Positions 16,552-25,429 of a stretch of DNA of 64,000 nt are shown here, piece by piece. The DNA lies in assembly GCA_965199005.1 (NCBI GenBank), contig CBDAQK010000006.1, positions 558,001 through 622,000 of the forward strand, given 5' to 3'. Origin of the DNA: LMUY01 sp965199005. Its GTDB lineage: Bacteria; Pseudomonadota; Alphaproteobacteria; Acetobacterales; Acetobacteraceae. Position 1 is the first letter of the stretch, and every line of letters begins with the position of its first letter. The notes under the pieces are model-generated. The model searched no databases. It was given only the letters and a program-made list of their open reading frames with translations, and was not told where the DNA came from. The position numbers were made by a program, and so were the translations under genes.

Positions 16552-16565
16552 TGCATTATAATGCA
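16552..16565. promoter_or_regulatory. BoxR operator (TGCA-N6-TGCA) over the divergent box/boxR promoters
   Basis: TGCATTATAATGCA is a perfect palindrome that fits the TGCA-N6-TGCA operator known for BzdR. It contains TATAAT on the plus strand (16557-16562) and, being palindromic, also on the minus strand. A bound repressor would cover a -10 element for both boxR and the ligase operon. No convincing -35 box was found. Confidence 0.8.
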
Positions 16566-16631
16566 TAAACTTGTTTCCTCACCCTGAGAAACGGTCGACC
16601 CAAAGCAAGACCGTACGGGGAGAGGCAGCCG

Positions 16632-18179
16632 ATGCTCCACGCCGCCAAGCCTGCGACCGTGCCAAATGCCAATGCGGCAGACTGGTTTGTGGACCGGCAT
16701 ATCCGGGACGGACGCGGTGAGCGCCCAGCGTTCATCGATGACAACCGCACGCTCACCTATGCAGGGCTTCAGAGGGAGAGCGCGCGGTTCGCCGCCGGGC
16801 TGGGCCGTGCGGGCATCAGGCGCGAAACGCGGGTCGCCCTGCTGCTGCACGATACGACGGACTTCCCGGTCGCCTTCTGGGGCGCCGTGCGCGCTGGCGT
16901 GCTGCCCGTCCCGGTCAATACCCTGCTACCCCCGGAGCAGATTGCCTACATCCTCGGAGATAGCCGGGCGGAGTTGCTCGTCATCTCGGCGCCGCTCGTG
17001 GCGGCGTTGCGGCCGTTTTTGGCTGATTCGCCGGCCCTGCGCGGGATTGTCAGCACTGGCGGGACTGGAGAGGGCGCCACACCGTTCGAGGCATTTCTGG
17101 CAGATGGGGATGCCGCGCCCGTGCAGGCGTGCGCGGACGAGACGGCGTTCTGGCTGTATTCGTCCGGGTCGACTGCGGCGCCAAAGGGGGTGCGCCACGT
17201 CCATGGCAGCCTGCGCGCCACGTTCGAGACCTATGGCAGCCAGGTTTTAGGGATAGGGCCGGACGATCTGGTCTATTCCGTCGCCAAGCTGTTCTTCGCC
17301 TATGGGCTTGGCAACGCGATGACGTTTCCGATGGCAGTCGGTGCGTGCAGCGTGCTGTTCCCGCATCGCCCGACGCCGGATGCCGTCTTGGCGCTGATGC
17401 AACGGCATCACCCGACGATATTTTGCGGCGTCCCGACCCTGTATTCCAGCATGCTTGCGCATAGCGGGACCGGTGCCGGTGCCGGGTCCAGCCGGCTGCG
17501 CCGCTGCATCTCCGCCGGGGAGGCGCTGCCCCGGCATGTCGGCCATGAATGGTTGCGCCGGGTTGGGGTCGACATCTTGGACGGCATTGGATCGACCGAG
17601 ATGCTGCACATCTTCCTGTCCAACCAACCCGGCGACGTGCAATACGGCACGTCCGGCCGCGCCGTCCCCGGCTATGGGTTGCGCGTGGTGGACCCGGTGG
17701 GGGCTGACGTGGCGGATGGCGATGTGGGGGAATTGCTGGTGCGTGGGGCAAGTGCCGCCGAGGGCTATTGGAACCAACGCGACAAAACCCGGCGGACATT
17801 CCAGGGCGAGTGGACTTGGACCGGCGACAAATACATCCGCGAACCGACCGGCCACTACCGCTACTGCGGCCGGTCCGACGACATGTTCAAGGTCAGCGGC
17901 ATCTGGGTGAGCCCGTTTGAGGTAGAGGGTGCCCTGGTCACCCATCCCGCCGTATTAGAGGCCGCCGTGGTTGGGCACGAGGACGATCAGGGGCTGACCA
18001 AGCCACGGGCGTTCGTGGTGCTCAAACCGGGGGCCGAGGTGTCGGTCGAAGCATTGCAGACGCACGTCAAGGCGGCTGCTGGGCCGTGGAAATATCCGCG
18101 ATGGGTGGAATTGGTGGACGATTTGCCAAAAACGGCTACGGGCAAGATCCAACGTTTCAAGCTGCGGGCACTCCCGTGA
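16632..18179 (+). CDS. Benzoate-CoA ligase
   Basis: The 515-residue AMP-forming acyl-CoA synthetase activates benzoate with ATP and CoA to benzoyl-CoA. The P-loop-like motif is YSSGSTAAPKG (about residues 177-187), the aromatic pocket segment is AKLFFAYGLGN as in benzoate-CoA ligases, and the C-terminal catalytic Lys lies in PKTATGKIQRFKLR. The ATG at 16632 follows CGGGGAGAGG. It is the first gene of the box operon, and its stop overlaps the hydrolase start (GTGA). A closely related aromatic acid could also be accepted, but the box context makes benzoate the likely substrate. Confidence 0.92.
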   Translation: MLHAAKPATVPNANAADWFVDRHIRDGRGERPAFIDDNRTLTYAGLQRESARFAAGLGRAGIRRETRVALLLHDTTDFPVAFWGAVRAGVLPVPVNTLLPPEQIAYILGDSRAELLVISAPLVAALRPFLADSPALRGIVSTGGTGEGATPFEAFLADGDAAPVQACADETAFWLYSSGSTAAPKGVRHVHGSLRATFETYGSQVLGIGPDDLVYSVAKLFFAYGLGNAMTFPMAVGACSVLFPHRPTPDAVLALMQRHHPTIFCGVPTLYSSMLAHSGTGAGAGSSRLRRCISAGEALPRHVGHEWLRRVGVDILDGIGSTEMLHIFLSNQPGDVQYGTSGRAVPGYGLRVVDPVGADVADGDVGELLVRGASAAEGYWNQRDKTRRTFQGEWTWTGDKYIREPTGHYRYCGRSDDMFKVSGIWVSPFEVEGALVTHPAVLEAAVVGHEDDQGLTKPRAFVVLKPGAEVSVEALQTHVKAAAGPWKYPRWVELVDDLPKTATGKIQRFKLRALP

Positions 18180-19009
18180 GCGGCCGCCCGGTTCCATTGC
18201 AAATCAAGGGCTGCAAGTTGGAGGCCGCGTGGTGGGGGCCGCCGCCCGACCAAGCACCGACCCTCGTGTTGCTGCATGAGGGGCTTGGATGCGTCGCCCT
18301 CTGGCGGGATTTGCCGGAAGCGTTGGCCGCGGCGACCGGGTGCGGGGTGTTTGCCTGGTCTCGGGTAGGGTATGGCCAGTCGGACCCGGTCGCGCTGCCA
18401 CGGCCACTCACCTATATGACGGACGAGGCGCGGGATTTCGTGCCGGCCGTGCTGGATGCGGCGGGGATTCGCCGTGCCGTGCTGGTCGGTCATTCCGATG
18501 GTGCCTCTATCGCGCTGCTGCACGCCGGGAGCACGCAGGATTTCCGCATCGCGGGTCTGGTGCTGATTGCACCGCATGTGATGGTGGAGGAGGTAAGCGT
18601 CGCCAGCATCGCCAAGATTGCCACCACCTACCAGGCGAGTCTGCGCAGCCGCCTCGCGCGCTACCATCGCGACGTGGATGGCGCGTTCTGGGGCTGGAAC
18701 CGTGCCTGGCTGGACCCGGCGTTCCGTGACTGGCGGATCGATGATTGCGTGGCCTATGTCCGGGTGCCGATGTTGCTGATCCAGGGTGACGCCGACGAGT
18801 ACGGCACGGCCGAGCAACTGCGGATTATCGCGCATGAGGCATATTGCCCGGTCGAGACGATGCTGGTGGCTGGCGCCGGCCATGCGCCACACATCAGCCA
18901 CCCGTCGCAGGTGGTCGGCGCCATCGACGCGTTCGTGTCGCGCGTGCGTGCTCTTGCGCAAATCGAGGCGCCGGAGACCCTCACACGACCCATGGCGCCA
19001 GCATTATAA
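18176..19009 (+). CDS. Alpha/beta hydrolase of the box operon
   Basis: The 277-residue protein has the serine-hydrolase fold: nucleophile elbow GHSDGA, Asp in IQGDADEYG and His in AGAGHAPH. Such hydrolases recur in aerobic benzoate (box) clusters. A CoA-thioester or lactone hydrolase role is plausible, but no reaction can be assigned from sequence. The GTG at 18176 overlaps the ligase stop and opens the conserved part; an ATG at 18086 would lie deep inside the ligase gene. The TAA stop lies within the second BoxR-type operator at 19000-19013. Confidence 0.82.
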   Translation: MSGRPVPLQIKGCKLEAAWWGPPPDQAPTLVLLHEGLGCVALWRDLPEALAAATGCGVFAWSRVGYGQSDPVALPRPLTYMTDEARDFVPAVLDAAGIRRAVLVGHSDGASIALLHAGSTQDFRIAGLVLIAPHVMVEEVSVASIAKIATTYQASLRSRLARYHRDVDGAFWGWNRAWLDPAFRDWRIDDCVAYVRVPMLLIQGDADEYGTAEQLRIIAHEAYCPVETMLVAGAGHAPHISHPSQVVGAIDAFVSRVRALAQIEAPETLTRPMAPAL

Positions 19010-19013
19010 TGCT
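19000..19013. promoter_or_regulatory. Second BoxR-type operator upstream of boxC
   Basis: AGCATTATAATGCT is a perfect palindrome sharing the 12-nt core GCATTATAATGC with the operator at 16552. It includes TATAAT (19005-19010) and the hydrolase stop codon (19007-19009), and it lies about 55 bp before boxC. The outermost base pair differs (A/T instead of T/A), so binding may be weaker. It suggests an internal, BoxR-controlled promoter for boxCBA. Confidence 0.65.
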
Positions 19014-19066
19014 TGTCATCTCACGTTCGCCGCAATATCGTGCGCCAACTGCAAAGAGCGTCCTCC

Positions 19067-20737
19067 ATGAGCGCCCCAGCCCTGACGACCATCGACTTCC
19101 AGACCCAGCCAAGCCGGTATCGCCATTGGCGCATCGAGGTCGATGGCGCGGTCGCTTCGCTGATCATGGATGTCGACCCGGCGGGCGGGCTGTTCGACGG
19201 CTATGAGTTGAAGCTGAACTCGTATGATATCGGCGTCGACATCGAGCTGAACGACGCCGTCCAGCGCCTGCGCTTCGAACACCCTGAGGTGGGGGCGGTG
19301 GTCATCCGCTCTGGCAAGCCGGGTGTGTTCTGTGCTGGTGCCAATATCCGGATGCTGAGCATGGCGACGCACGGGCATAAGGTGAATTTCTGCAAGTTCA
19401 CCAACGAGACGCGCATGTCGATCGAGGATGCGACGGCGAATTCAGGCCAAAGCTATATCGCGGCGGTCAGTGGCACCGCGGCCGGCGGCGGCTACGAGTT
19501 GGCGGTGACCGCAGACCACATCATGCTGATCGACGACCGCAAATCGACCGTCTCGCTGCCCGAGTTGCCACTCCTGGCGGTCCTGCCGGGAACGGGCGGG
19601 CTGACCCGCGTGACCGACAAGCGCAAGGTGCGGCGAGACCGGGCAGACGTCTTCTGCTCCACCGAGGAGGGCGTGCGCGGCAAGCGTGCCGTCACGTGGC
19701 GGCTGGTGGATGAGGTGGTCGCGCCGTCGGTGTGGGACGCGACGGTGAAGGCGCGTGCGGCGGAGATTGCCGCCCGGAGCGACCGCCCCAAGGATGCGCC
19801 GGGTGTTTCCCTGCTGCCGCTGGAGCGGGCGTTTACCGCGGAGAGCGTGACCTACAAGCATTTGCGCGTGGAGTTGGACCGCAGCCGAGGCACGGCAACA
19901 CTGGTGGTGCTGGGGCCCGAGGCAACTCCCCCGCCAGACCCGGCGGCGGCGCAGGCGCAGGGTTGCGCCTTCTGGCCGTTGGCAATGGGCCGCGCCCTGG
20001 ACGACGCCATCCTGCATTTGCGCGCCAACGAGCCGGACCTTGGTGTGTGGCTGTTGCGAACCGAGGGCGATGCGACGCGCGTCCTGGCCTATGACGCATT
20101 GCTGGACGGCCACCAGGCCCACTGGCTGATGCGCGAAATCCGGCACTTCCTGAAGCGCACGATGAAGCGGCTGGATGTGACGTCCCGCAGCCTGATCGCG
20201 CTGATCGAGCCGGGGAGTTGCTTTGCCGGCACGTTGGCGGAGCTGGTGTTTGCGGCCGACCGCTCGGCCATCTTCGTCGGCAGCCGCTCAGGTGACAACC
20301 GCCCCCCCGCCGCCATGACGCTCGGGCCGGCGAATTTCGGCCCGTTGCCGATGGCCAATGGCCTGACCCGGCTGCAGACCCGCTTCCTGGGTGAGCCCGG
20401 TTCGCTGCACGCTGCGGAGGAAGCGGCCGGACAGGCCTTGGACGGCGAGGCTGCGGATGAAGCGGGCCTCGTCACCTACGCCTATGATGAGACGGATTGG
20501 GCCGACGAGGTTCGCATCATGGTGGAGGAGCGGGCGAGCTTCTCCCCGGACAGCCTGACCGGGTTGGAAGCGAATTTGCGCTTCGCCGGGCCAGAAACGA
20601 TGGAGACGCGGATCTTCGGCCGGCTGACCGCGTGGCAGAACTGGATTTTCCAGCGCCCCAACGCCGTTGGCGAGACCGGGGCGCTGAAACGCTACGGCTC
20701 CGGCCAACGCGCCGTTTTCGACCGCAACCGAGTTTAA
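19067..20737 (+). CDS. boxC: Benzoyl-CoA-dihydrodiol lyase BoxC
   Basis: The 556-residue protein is made of two enoyl-CoA hydratase/crotonase-fold halves, as in BoxC. Oxyanion-hole segments are seen at KPGVFCAGANIRML and SGTAAGGGYELAV in the first half. BoxC opens the ring of 2,3-epoxybenzoyl-CoA, giving 3,4-dehydroadipyl-CoA semialdehyde and formate. The ATG at 19067 is preceded only by a weak AAAGAGCG site; an in-frame ATG at 19013 adds 18 residues that overlap the operator and is less likely. It is followed 10 bp later by boxB. Confidence 0.93.
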   Translation: MSAPALTTIDFQTQPSRYRHWRIEVDGAVASLIMDVDPAGGLFDGYELKLNSYDIGVDIELNDAVQRLRFEHPEVGAVVIRSGKPGVFCAGANIRMLSMATHGHKVNFCKFTNETRMSIEDATANSGQSYIAAVSGTAAGGGYELAVTADHIMLIDDRKSTVSLPELPLLAVLPGTGGLTRVTDKRKVRRDRADVFCSTEEGVRGKRAVTWRLVDEVVAPSVWDATVKARAAEIAARSDRPKDAPGVSLLPLERAFTAESVTYKHLRVELDRSRGTATLVVLGPEATPPPDPAAAQAQGCAFWPLAMGRALDDAILHLRANEPDLGVWLLRTEGDATRVLAYDALLDGHQAHWLMREIRHFLKRTMKRLDVTSRSLIALIEPGSCFAGTLAELVFAADRSAIFVGSRSGDNRPPAAMTLGPANFGPLPMANGLTRLQTRFLGEPGSLHAAEEAAGQALDGEAADEAGLVTYAYDETDWADEVRIMVEERASFSPDSLTGLEANLRFAGPETMETRIFGRLTAWQNWIFQRPNAVGETGALKRYGSGQRAVFDRNRV

Positions 20738-20747
20738 GGAGGCACCT

Positions 20748-22205
20748 ATGCCAGATGGTATGAATCCGGTCGCCGTCGACTATGACGGGCTGATCCCGAA
20801 CAACGTGTCCTTGAACGACGACATGCGCGTGCGCAAGGCGCTGGAGAGCTGGCATCCCGGCTATATCGATTGGTGGAAGGATGCGGGACCGGACGGGTTC
20901 CAGGAGAGTCTGGTCTATCTGCGTACCGCAATCGGGGTGGACCCGAAGGGCTGGGCTAAGTTCGACTACGTGAAGATGCCCGAATATAAATGGGGCGTGC
21001 TGCTGGCACCGGCGGTCCCGGAGCGCACCATCCCGTTCGGCAAGCATAAAGGCGAGCCGGCATGGCAGGAGGTGCCGGGTGAATACCGCGCCATGCTGCG
21101 CCGCCTGATCACCATCCAGGGCGATACCGAACCGGCCTCCGTCGAGCAGCAGCGGCATCTGGGAAAGACCGCGCCCTCGCTCTACGATCTGCGCAATTTG
21201 TTCCAGGTGAACGTGGAGGAGGGCCGCCATCTGTGGGCGATGGTCTATTTGCTGCAGAAATATTTCGGCAAGGAGGGCCGCGAAGAGGCGGACGACCTGC
21301 TGCGCCGCCGCTCCGGCCATGTCGACACGCCGCGTATGCTGGGTGCGTTCAACGAAGCCACGCCGGATTGGCTTAGCTTCTTCATGTTCACCTATTTCAC
21401 GGACCGCGACGGCAAGATGCAGCTGGAGGCCCTGGCCCAATCCGCCTTCGACCCCTTGTCGCGGACCTGCCGCTTCATGCTCACCGAAGAGGCGCACCAC
21501 ATGTTCGTCGGCGATAGCGGCGTGCAGCGTGTGGTGGAGCGGACCTGCCAGGCGATGAAGGAGGCGGGGATCACCGACGCCCACGACATCCCAACGGTGC
21601 GCGCGCTGGGGGTGATCGATCTGCCAACGATCCAGAAGAAGATGAATTTGCACTTCTCGCTGACGCTGGATTTGTTTGGCAACGAGATCAGCACCAACGC
21701 AGCCAACGCCTTCGATAGCGGCATCAAAGGCCGCTTCCGCGAAGACAAGCTGGAAGACGACCATGTGCTGCGGGAAGCGACCTACCCGGTGTTGCGCTGC
21801 CGCAACGGCGCGTTGGTGGAGGAGGCTGTGCCCGCCCTCTCCGCGTTGAACATGCGGCTGCGCGACGACTACGTGAAGGATTGTGTCTCCGGCGTCACCC
21901 GTTGGAACCGCGTGATCGAGAAGGCGGGGATCACCTTCCAATTGAAGCTCCCGCACGTCGCGTTCAACCGGGCCATTGGCGAGTTTGCTGCTATCCATGC
22001 GGACGAAGCCGGCCGGGTGCTCGATGATGCAGCCTGGGCGGCGCTGCGTCCCTCGGTGCTGCCGGATGCGGGCGACGCGGATTTCATTACCAGCCTGATG
22101 GTGGCGGAGACGATGCCGGGCAAGTTCGCCAGTTGGATCGCGCCGCCTCGGGTGGGCATCGACAACAAGACGGGCGATTTCGAGTACGTCCAGATCGTCG
22201 CCTGA
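20748..22205 (+). CDS. boxB: Benzoyl-CoA 2,3-epoxidase, oxygenase subunit BoxB
   Basis: The 485-residue protein is the di-iron oxygenase component that inserts oxygen into benzoyl-CoA to form the 2,3-epoxide. Two ExxH iron-binding motifs are visible (EEGRH near residue 160 and EEAHH near 248), as in class I di-iron proteins. A strong RBS (AAGGAGG) precedes the ATG at 20748. It works with the BoxA reductase encoded 8 bp downstream. Length and pattern match BoxB closely. Confidence 0.94.
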   Translation: MPDGMNPVAVDYDGLIPNNVSLNDDMRVRKALESWHPGYIDWWKDAGPDGFQESLVYLRTAIGVDPKGWAKFDYVKMPEYKWGVLLAPAVPERTIPFGKHKGEPAWQEVPGEYRAMLRRLITIQGDTEPASVEQQRHLGKTAPSLYDLRNLFQVNVEEGRHLWAMVYLLQKYFGKEGREEADDLLRRRSGHVDTPRMLGAFNEATPDWLSFFMFTYFTDRDGKMQLEALAQSAFDPLSRTCRFMLTEEAHHMFVGDSGVQRVVERTCQAMKEAGITDAHDIPTVRALGVIDLPTIQKKMNLHFSLTLDLFGNEISTNAANAFDSGIKGRFREDKLEDDHVLREATYPVLRCRNGALVEEAVPALSALNMRLRDDYVKDCVSGVTRWNRVIEKAGITFQLKLPHVAFNRAIGEFAAIHADEAGRVLDDAAWAALRPSVLPDAGDADFITSLMVAETMPGKFASWIAPPRVGIDNKTGDFEYVQIVA

Positions 22206-22213
22206 GCGAGACG

Positions 22214-23413
22214 ATGGAGTCGCAGAAGCAGCATTTGATCGACCCGGAGGTTTGCATCCGGTGCAATACCTGCGAGGCGATCTGTCCTATCGATGCGATC
22301 ACCCATGACGACAACAATTACGTCGTCGACCCGGCCAAGTGCAATTTCTGCATGGATTGCGTGTCGCCGTGCCCGACCGGTTCGATCGATCATTGGTTTG
22401 TCGTCCGGCAGCCGTTTTCGCTTGACGAGCAGTTCGGCTGGCTGGAATTGCCGCCGGAGCCCGTCGTCGCTGCCCCGGCGGTGGACGCGCTCGAGGATGA
22501 GGCGGCGGCGTTGCTGGACGATGCCCATAAGGGCGCCGGGGGCCGCGCACGGGCACCGGCGACGGCCAGCAAGCCGCGGGTGAACCTGTTCAACCGCGCC
22601 AACCCGGCAAGTGCGACGGTGACGGGCAATTTCCGCATTACTGCACCCGGCGCCTCCTCCGACGTGCGGCATGTCATCCTGGATTTTGGCGCGGCTGCTT
22701 TTCCAGTGCTGGAGGGCCAGAGCATTGGAATCATACCGCCTGGCGCGGACACCGCCGGGCGGCCGCACGCCATGCGGCTCTATTCGATTGCGAGCGCCCG
22801 CGATGGGGAGCGGCCGAACACCAACAACCTCGCCCTCACGGTCAAGCGTGTGGTGGAAAGCAGGCCGGAGGGCGAGTTCCGCGGCGTCGCCTCCAACTGG
22901 CTGTGCGACCTGCCGCTTGGCTCCAAGCTGCCGGTGATCGGCCCGTTCGGTTCGACCTTTCTGATGCCGGATGATCCGGATGCCGATATCCTGATGATCT
23001 GCACCGGCACCGGCGCGGCACCCTTCCGCGGCTTTACCGAGCGGCGCCGGCGGTCCAGCCCGAACGGGCGAGGCCGGCTGCATTTGTATTTCGGCGCCCG
23101 CAGCCCCGCCGAATTGCCCTATTTCGGCCCGCTCCGAAAAGTCCCCGAGGCCTTGCTGCGCCAGGAACTGGTCTATTCGCGAATGCCGGGGGCTCCGCGG
23201 GAATATGTGCAGGACCGGATGCGCGCCCAACCGGACGAGTTGTTCACGTTGATCAGCCGCCCAGGGCTGCACATCTACATTTGCGGCCTGCGCGGCCTGG
23301 AGGATGGCGTCGAGGTGGCGCTCACCGAGATTGCGCGCGCCCATGGCGAGGATTGGCTGAGCCTACGCGACACGATGCGGGAAGAAGGGCGTTTCCACTC
23401 GGAGACCTATTAG
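22214..23413 (+). CDS. boxA: Benzoyl-CoA 2,3-epoxidase, reductase subunit BoxA
   Basis: The 399-residue protein has two 4Fe-4S clusters near the N-terminus (Cys 14, 17, 20, 24 and Cys 43, 46, 49, 53). A linker follows, then a ferredoxin-NADP-reductase-like part with a flavin-binding RLYSIAS segment and a nucleotide-binding MICTGTGAAPFRGF segment. It passes electrons from NADPH to BoxB. The ATG at 22214, eight bases after the boxB stop, directly opens the ferredoxin domain. This is the last box gene in the window; the semialdehyde dehydrogenase (boxZ/boxD) does not follow. Confidence 0.94.
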   Translation: MESQKQHLIDPEVCIRCNTCEAICPIDAITHDDNNYVVDPAKCNFCMDCVSPCPTGSIDHWFVVRQPFSLDEQFGWLELPPEPVVAAPAVDALEDEAAALLDDAHKGAGGRARAPATASKPRVNLFNRANPASATVTGNFRITAPGASSDVRHVILDFGAAAFPVLEGQSIGIIPPGADTAGRPHAMRLYSIASARDGERPNTNNLALTVKRVVESRPEGEFRGVASNWLCDLPLGSKLPVIGPFGSTFLMPDDPDADILMICTGTGAAPFRGFTERRRRSSPNGRGRLHLYFGARSPAELPYFGPLRKVPEALLRQELVYSRMPGAPREYVQDRMRAQPDELFTLISRPGLHIYICGLRGLEDGVEVALTEIARAHGEDWLSLRDTMREEGRFHSETY

Positions 23414-23526
23414 GATCGTCCTGACGAAGCGGCGATCAGCCCGTAGGATGGATAAGGAAAGCGTCATACACCCCAGCAACGCCGGAGCGATGGCAGAAAA
23501 TGTCATTGCTCACATCAGGCCCGTCC

Positions 23527-24420
23527 TCAGGCCCTGGCTGCGCTGCTCGCCGCCAGCAATCCGCCCAATCCGCTGGGATTCATGCTGTCGGCCATGGCGG
23601 AGGGGATCACGATGGTCATGCCGCGCTCCTTGGTCGCCTCGTACACCAGGTTCATCGCGCGCAATTGCATCGCACCTGGCGCCTTCCCATAGATTTCCGC
23701 AGCATCGACGAAGGTTTGCGCAATCTGCTTTTCGGAGGAGCCGAGGATGATCCGGGCCTCGCTTTCACGCTCTGCCTGGGCACGGCGGCTCATTGCGTCC
23801 TGCAGCCCCGGCGGGATCGCCACGTCACGGATCTCCACGGAGATGATGCTCACGCCCCATTCGGCCGTCTTCGTCCCGATCTGCTCCCGCAGGGTCTCAT
23901 CCGCCTTCTTGCGCTCGGACAGCAATCCCGAGAGTTCCGTTGCGCCGATCATCTCCCGCAGCGAGGTTTGCGCCACCTGGCCGATCGCCTCCTTGTAGTT
24001 GGCGATCTCGAGCGCGGCCCGCTCCGTGTCATGCACCTGCCAGAAGATGATGGCGTCCACGTTCACGGGCACCGTGTCCCGCGTGAGCGTGCGTTCGGCA
24101 TTGAAGGTCGCGGTCTGGATGCGCTGGTCGATGGACGTTGCCACCGTATCGACGAAGGGGATGATGACGAAGAGACCCGGCCCTCGGATCCCCTGGAGTT
24201 TGCCGAGCCGAAGGACGATGAGCCGCTCCCATTGGTTGGCGATGATAAGGCATCGCGGTAACAGGATACCAATGACGGCGAGCAAACCGGCCGGACCGTA
24301 GAGGGGCGGCATCTTGCCAAAATACGCCAGAAGGCCGAGGCCGATGGCGATCAGGACCATCAGCGAGGCGAGAAGCACCGCAAAGGCGTTGGCGCCTCGT
24401 CCGGTGTTGAGGTCTTTCAT
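23527..24420 (-). CDS. Slipin/SPFH (stomatin-like) membrane protein
   Basis: The 297-residue protein has two N-terminal hydrophobic segments (about residues 12-33 and 42-58). An SPFH/band-7 domain follows, opening with ERLIVLRLGKLQGIRGPGLF and containing VNVDAIIFWQV. The C-terminal helical region (RRAQAERESEARIILG) resembles the coiled part of slipins. Slipins oligomerise on the inner membrane and often act with NfeD-type proteases, but none is present here. The start overlaps the stop of the GntR-type gene by 4 nt (ATGA), so the regulator probably controls this protein. Confidence 0.88.
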   Translation of the reverse strand: MKDLNTGRGANAFAVLLASLMVLIAIGLGLLAYFGKMPPLYGPAGLLAVIGILLPRCLIIANQWERLIVLRLGKLQGIRGPGLFVIIPFVDTVATSIDQRIQTATFNAERTLTRDTVPVNVDAIIFWQVHDTERAALEIANYKEAIGQVAQTSLREMIGATELSGLLSERKKADETLREQIGTKTAEWGVSIISVEIRDVAIPPGLQDAMSRRAQAERESEARIILGSSEKQIAQTFVDAAEIYGKAPGAMQLRAMNLVYEATKERGMTIVIPSAMADSMNPSGLGGLLAASSAARA

Positions 24421-24806
24421 GATTGAGGTTCTTCCTTTTGCATAATGGTGACAATCCGCCCCGCGAGATCGACGGGGTCGATCCCGCTGGCCTTGGCCAG
24501 GGCAATGGCGCGGTGGGCGAGCTCATCGATGCGGCCGGCCTGTTGCGCGCTATCTGCGAGCCGCGGACGAAGGGCCACGAAGCTGCCGCGCGCCGGCTGG
24601 ACCTCGATGGCGCCCGTGCTGGCCAGCGCGTCGTAGGCGTGTTTGACGGTGTTGAGGTCGATCTTGAGCGCCACGGCGACCTGCCGCATCGTCGGCATCC
24701 GCTCCCCTGGCTTGATCAGCCCGGCGCCAATGGCCCGGAGCACCTGGTCGCGGAGCTGGACGTAGATCGGGACGCCCGACGGCTCGATGTGGAGGGAGTC
24801 CAGCAT
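24417..24806 (-). CDS. GntR-family regulator, short YtrA-like type
   Basis: The 129-residue protein has a winged helix-turn-helix (about residues 12-78; RMPTMRQVAVALKIDLNTVK) and only a short C-terminal tail instead of a large effector domain. This is the YtrA subgroup, which usually controls linked membrane-protein or ABC genes. It overlaps the slipin gene by 4 nt. A palindrome immediately upstream (24815-24836) is a likely autoregulatory operator. Confidence 0.87.
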   Translation of the reverse strand: MLDSLHIEPSGVPIYVQLRDQVLRAIGAGLIKPGERMPTMRQVAVALKIDLNTVKHAYDALASTGAIEVQPARGSFVALRPRLADSAQQAGRIDELAHRAIALAKASGIDPVDLAGRIVTIMQKEEPQS

Positions 24807-24814
24807 CTGTATGC

Positions 24815-24836
24815 CTGTATGGTAACAGTCATACAG
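24815..24836. promoter_or_regulatory. Likely operator of the GntR/slipin operon
   Basis: CTGTATG at 24815-24821 and CATACAG at 24830-24836 are perfect inverted arms separated by 8 nt. A further half-site (CTGTATG at 24807-24813) lies next to it. It begins 9 bp upstream of the regulator's start codon, where a GntR-type repressor would block its own transcription. Confidence 0.6.
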
Positions 24837-24920
24837 AATGACATTGCCAGCGGTGTGTCAAGGGCTTGTTGCTGGACGCCTGGCGTCGCTATGGCGTTAA
24901 AGCGTCCGATGGGATTTTCG

Positions 24921-25376
24921 ATGAAGCGCCTGACGTTGGACGAGATGGATCGCGCCGCCATGATCCTGCGCGCCTCGTTCGACGAGCGTCTGCCATGGCT
25001 GGCCGGTCTCCATACGCCGGAAGAGGACCGCGCCTATTTCCGTCACCAAGTGTTTGCGGCATGCGAGATCTGGGGTGCGGCGGATCCCGACATCATCGGC
25101 ATCATTGCCTTCCGGGCGGGCTGGATCGACCAGCTTTACGTGCTCCCGCACTACCAGGGCCAGGGCGCAGGGAGCGCTCTTTTGGGCATCGCCAAGGCCG
25201 GGTCAGCGCGCCTTCAGCTCTGGACGTTTCAGAGAAACATACTCGCCAGACGTTTCTACGAAGCCCGGGACTTCATTGCAGTGGAGCAGACGGATGGTCA
25301 CGCCAATGAGGAGCGCGAACCGGATGTGCGCTATCGATGGGACAAGGCTTCGGAGCCGCGGTTATCGAGGGGATGA
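24921..25376 (+). CDS. GNAT-family N-acetyltransferase
   Basis: The 151-residue protein has the GNAT core: strand IDQLYVLPHYQ followed by the acetyl-CoA pyrophosphate loop QGQGAGSALL, and a C-terminal ARRFYEARDF segment with the common Tyr. The acceptor is unknown. Starts at 24891, 24909 and 24921 are all in frame and none has a clear RBS. The last is preferred because it leaves the usual short N-terminus before the first helix. It is divergent from the GntR regulator. Confidence 0.82.
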   Translation: MKRLTLDEMDRAAMILRASFDERLPWLAGLHTPEEDRAYFRHQVFAACEIWGAADPDIIGIIAFRAGWIDQLYVLPHYQGQGAGSALLGIAKAGSARLQLWTFQRNILARRFYEARDFIAVEQTDGHANEEREPDVRYRWDKASEPRLSRG

Positions 25377-25429
25377 TCGCTGTCAACCATACCCGGCCGG
25401 TGCGTATATCGAGACTTCCGATCATCGAG

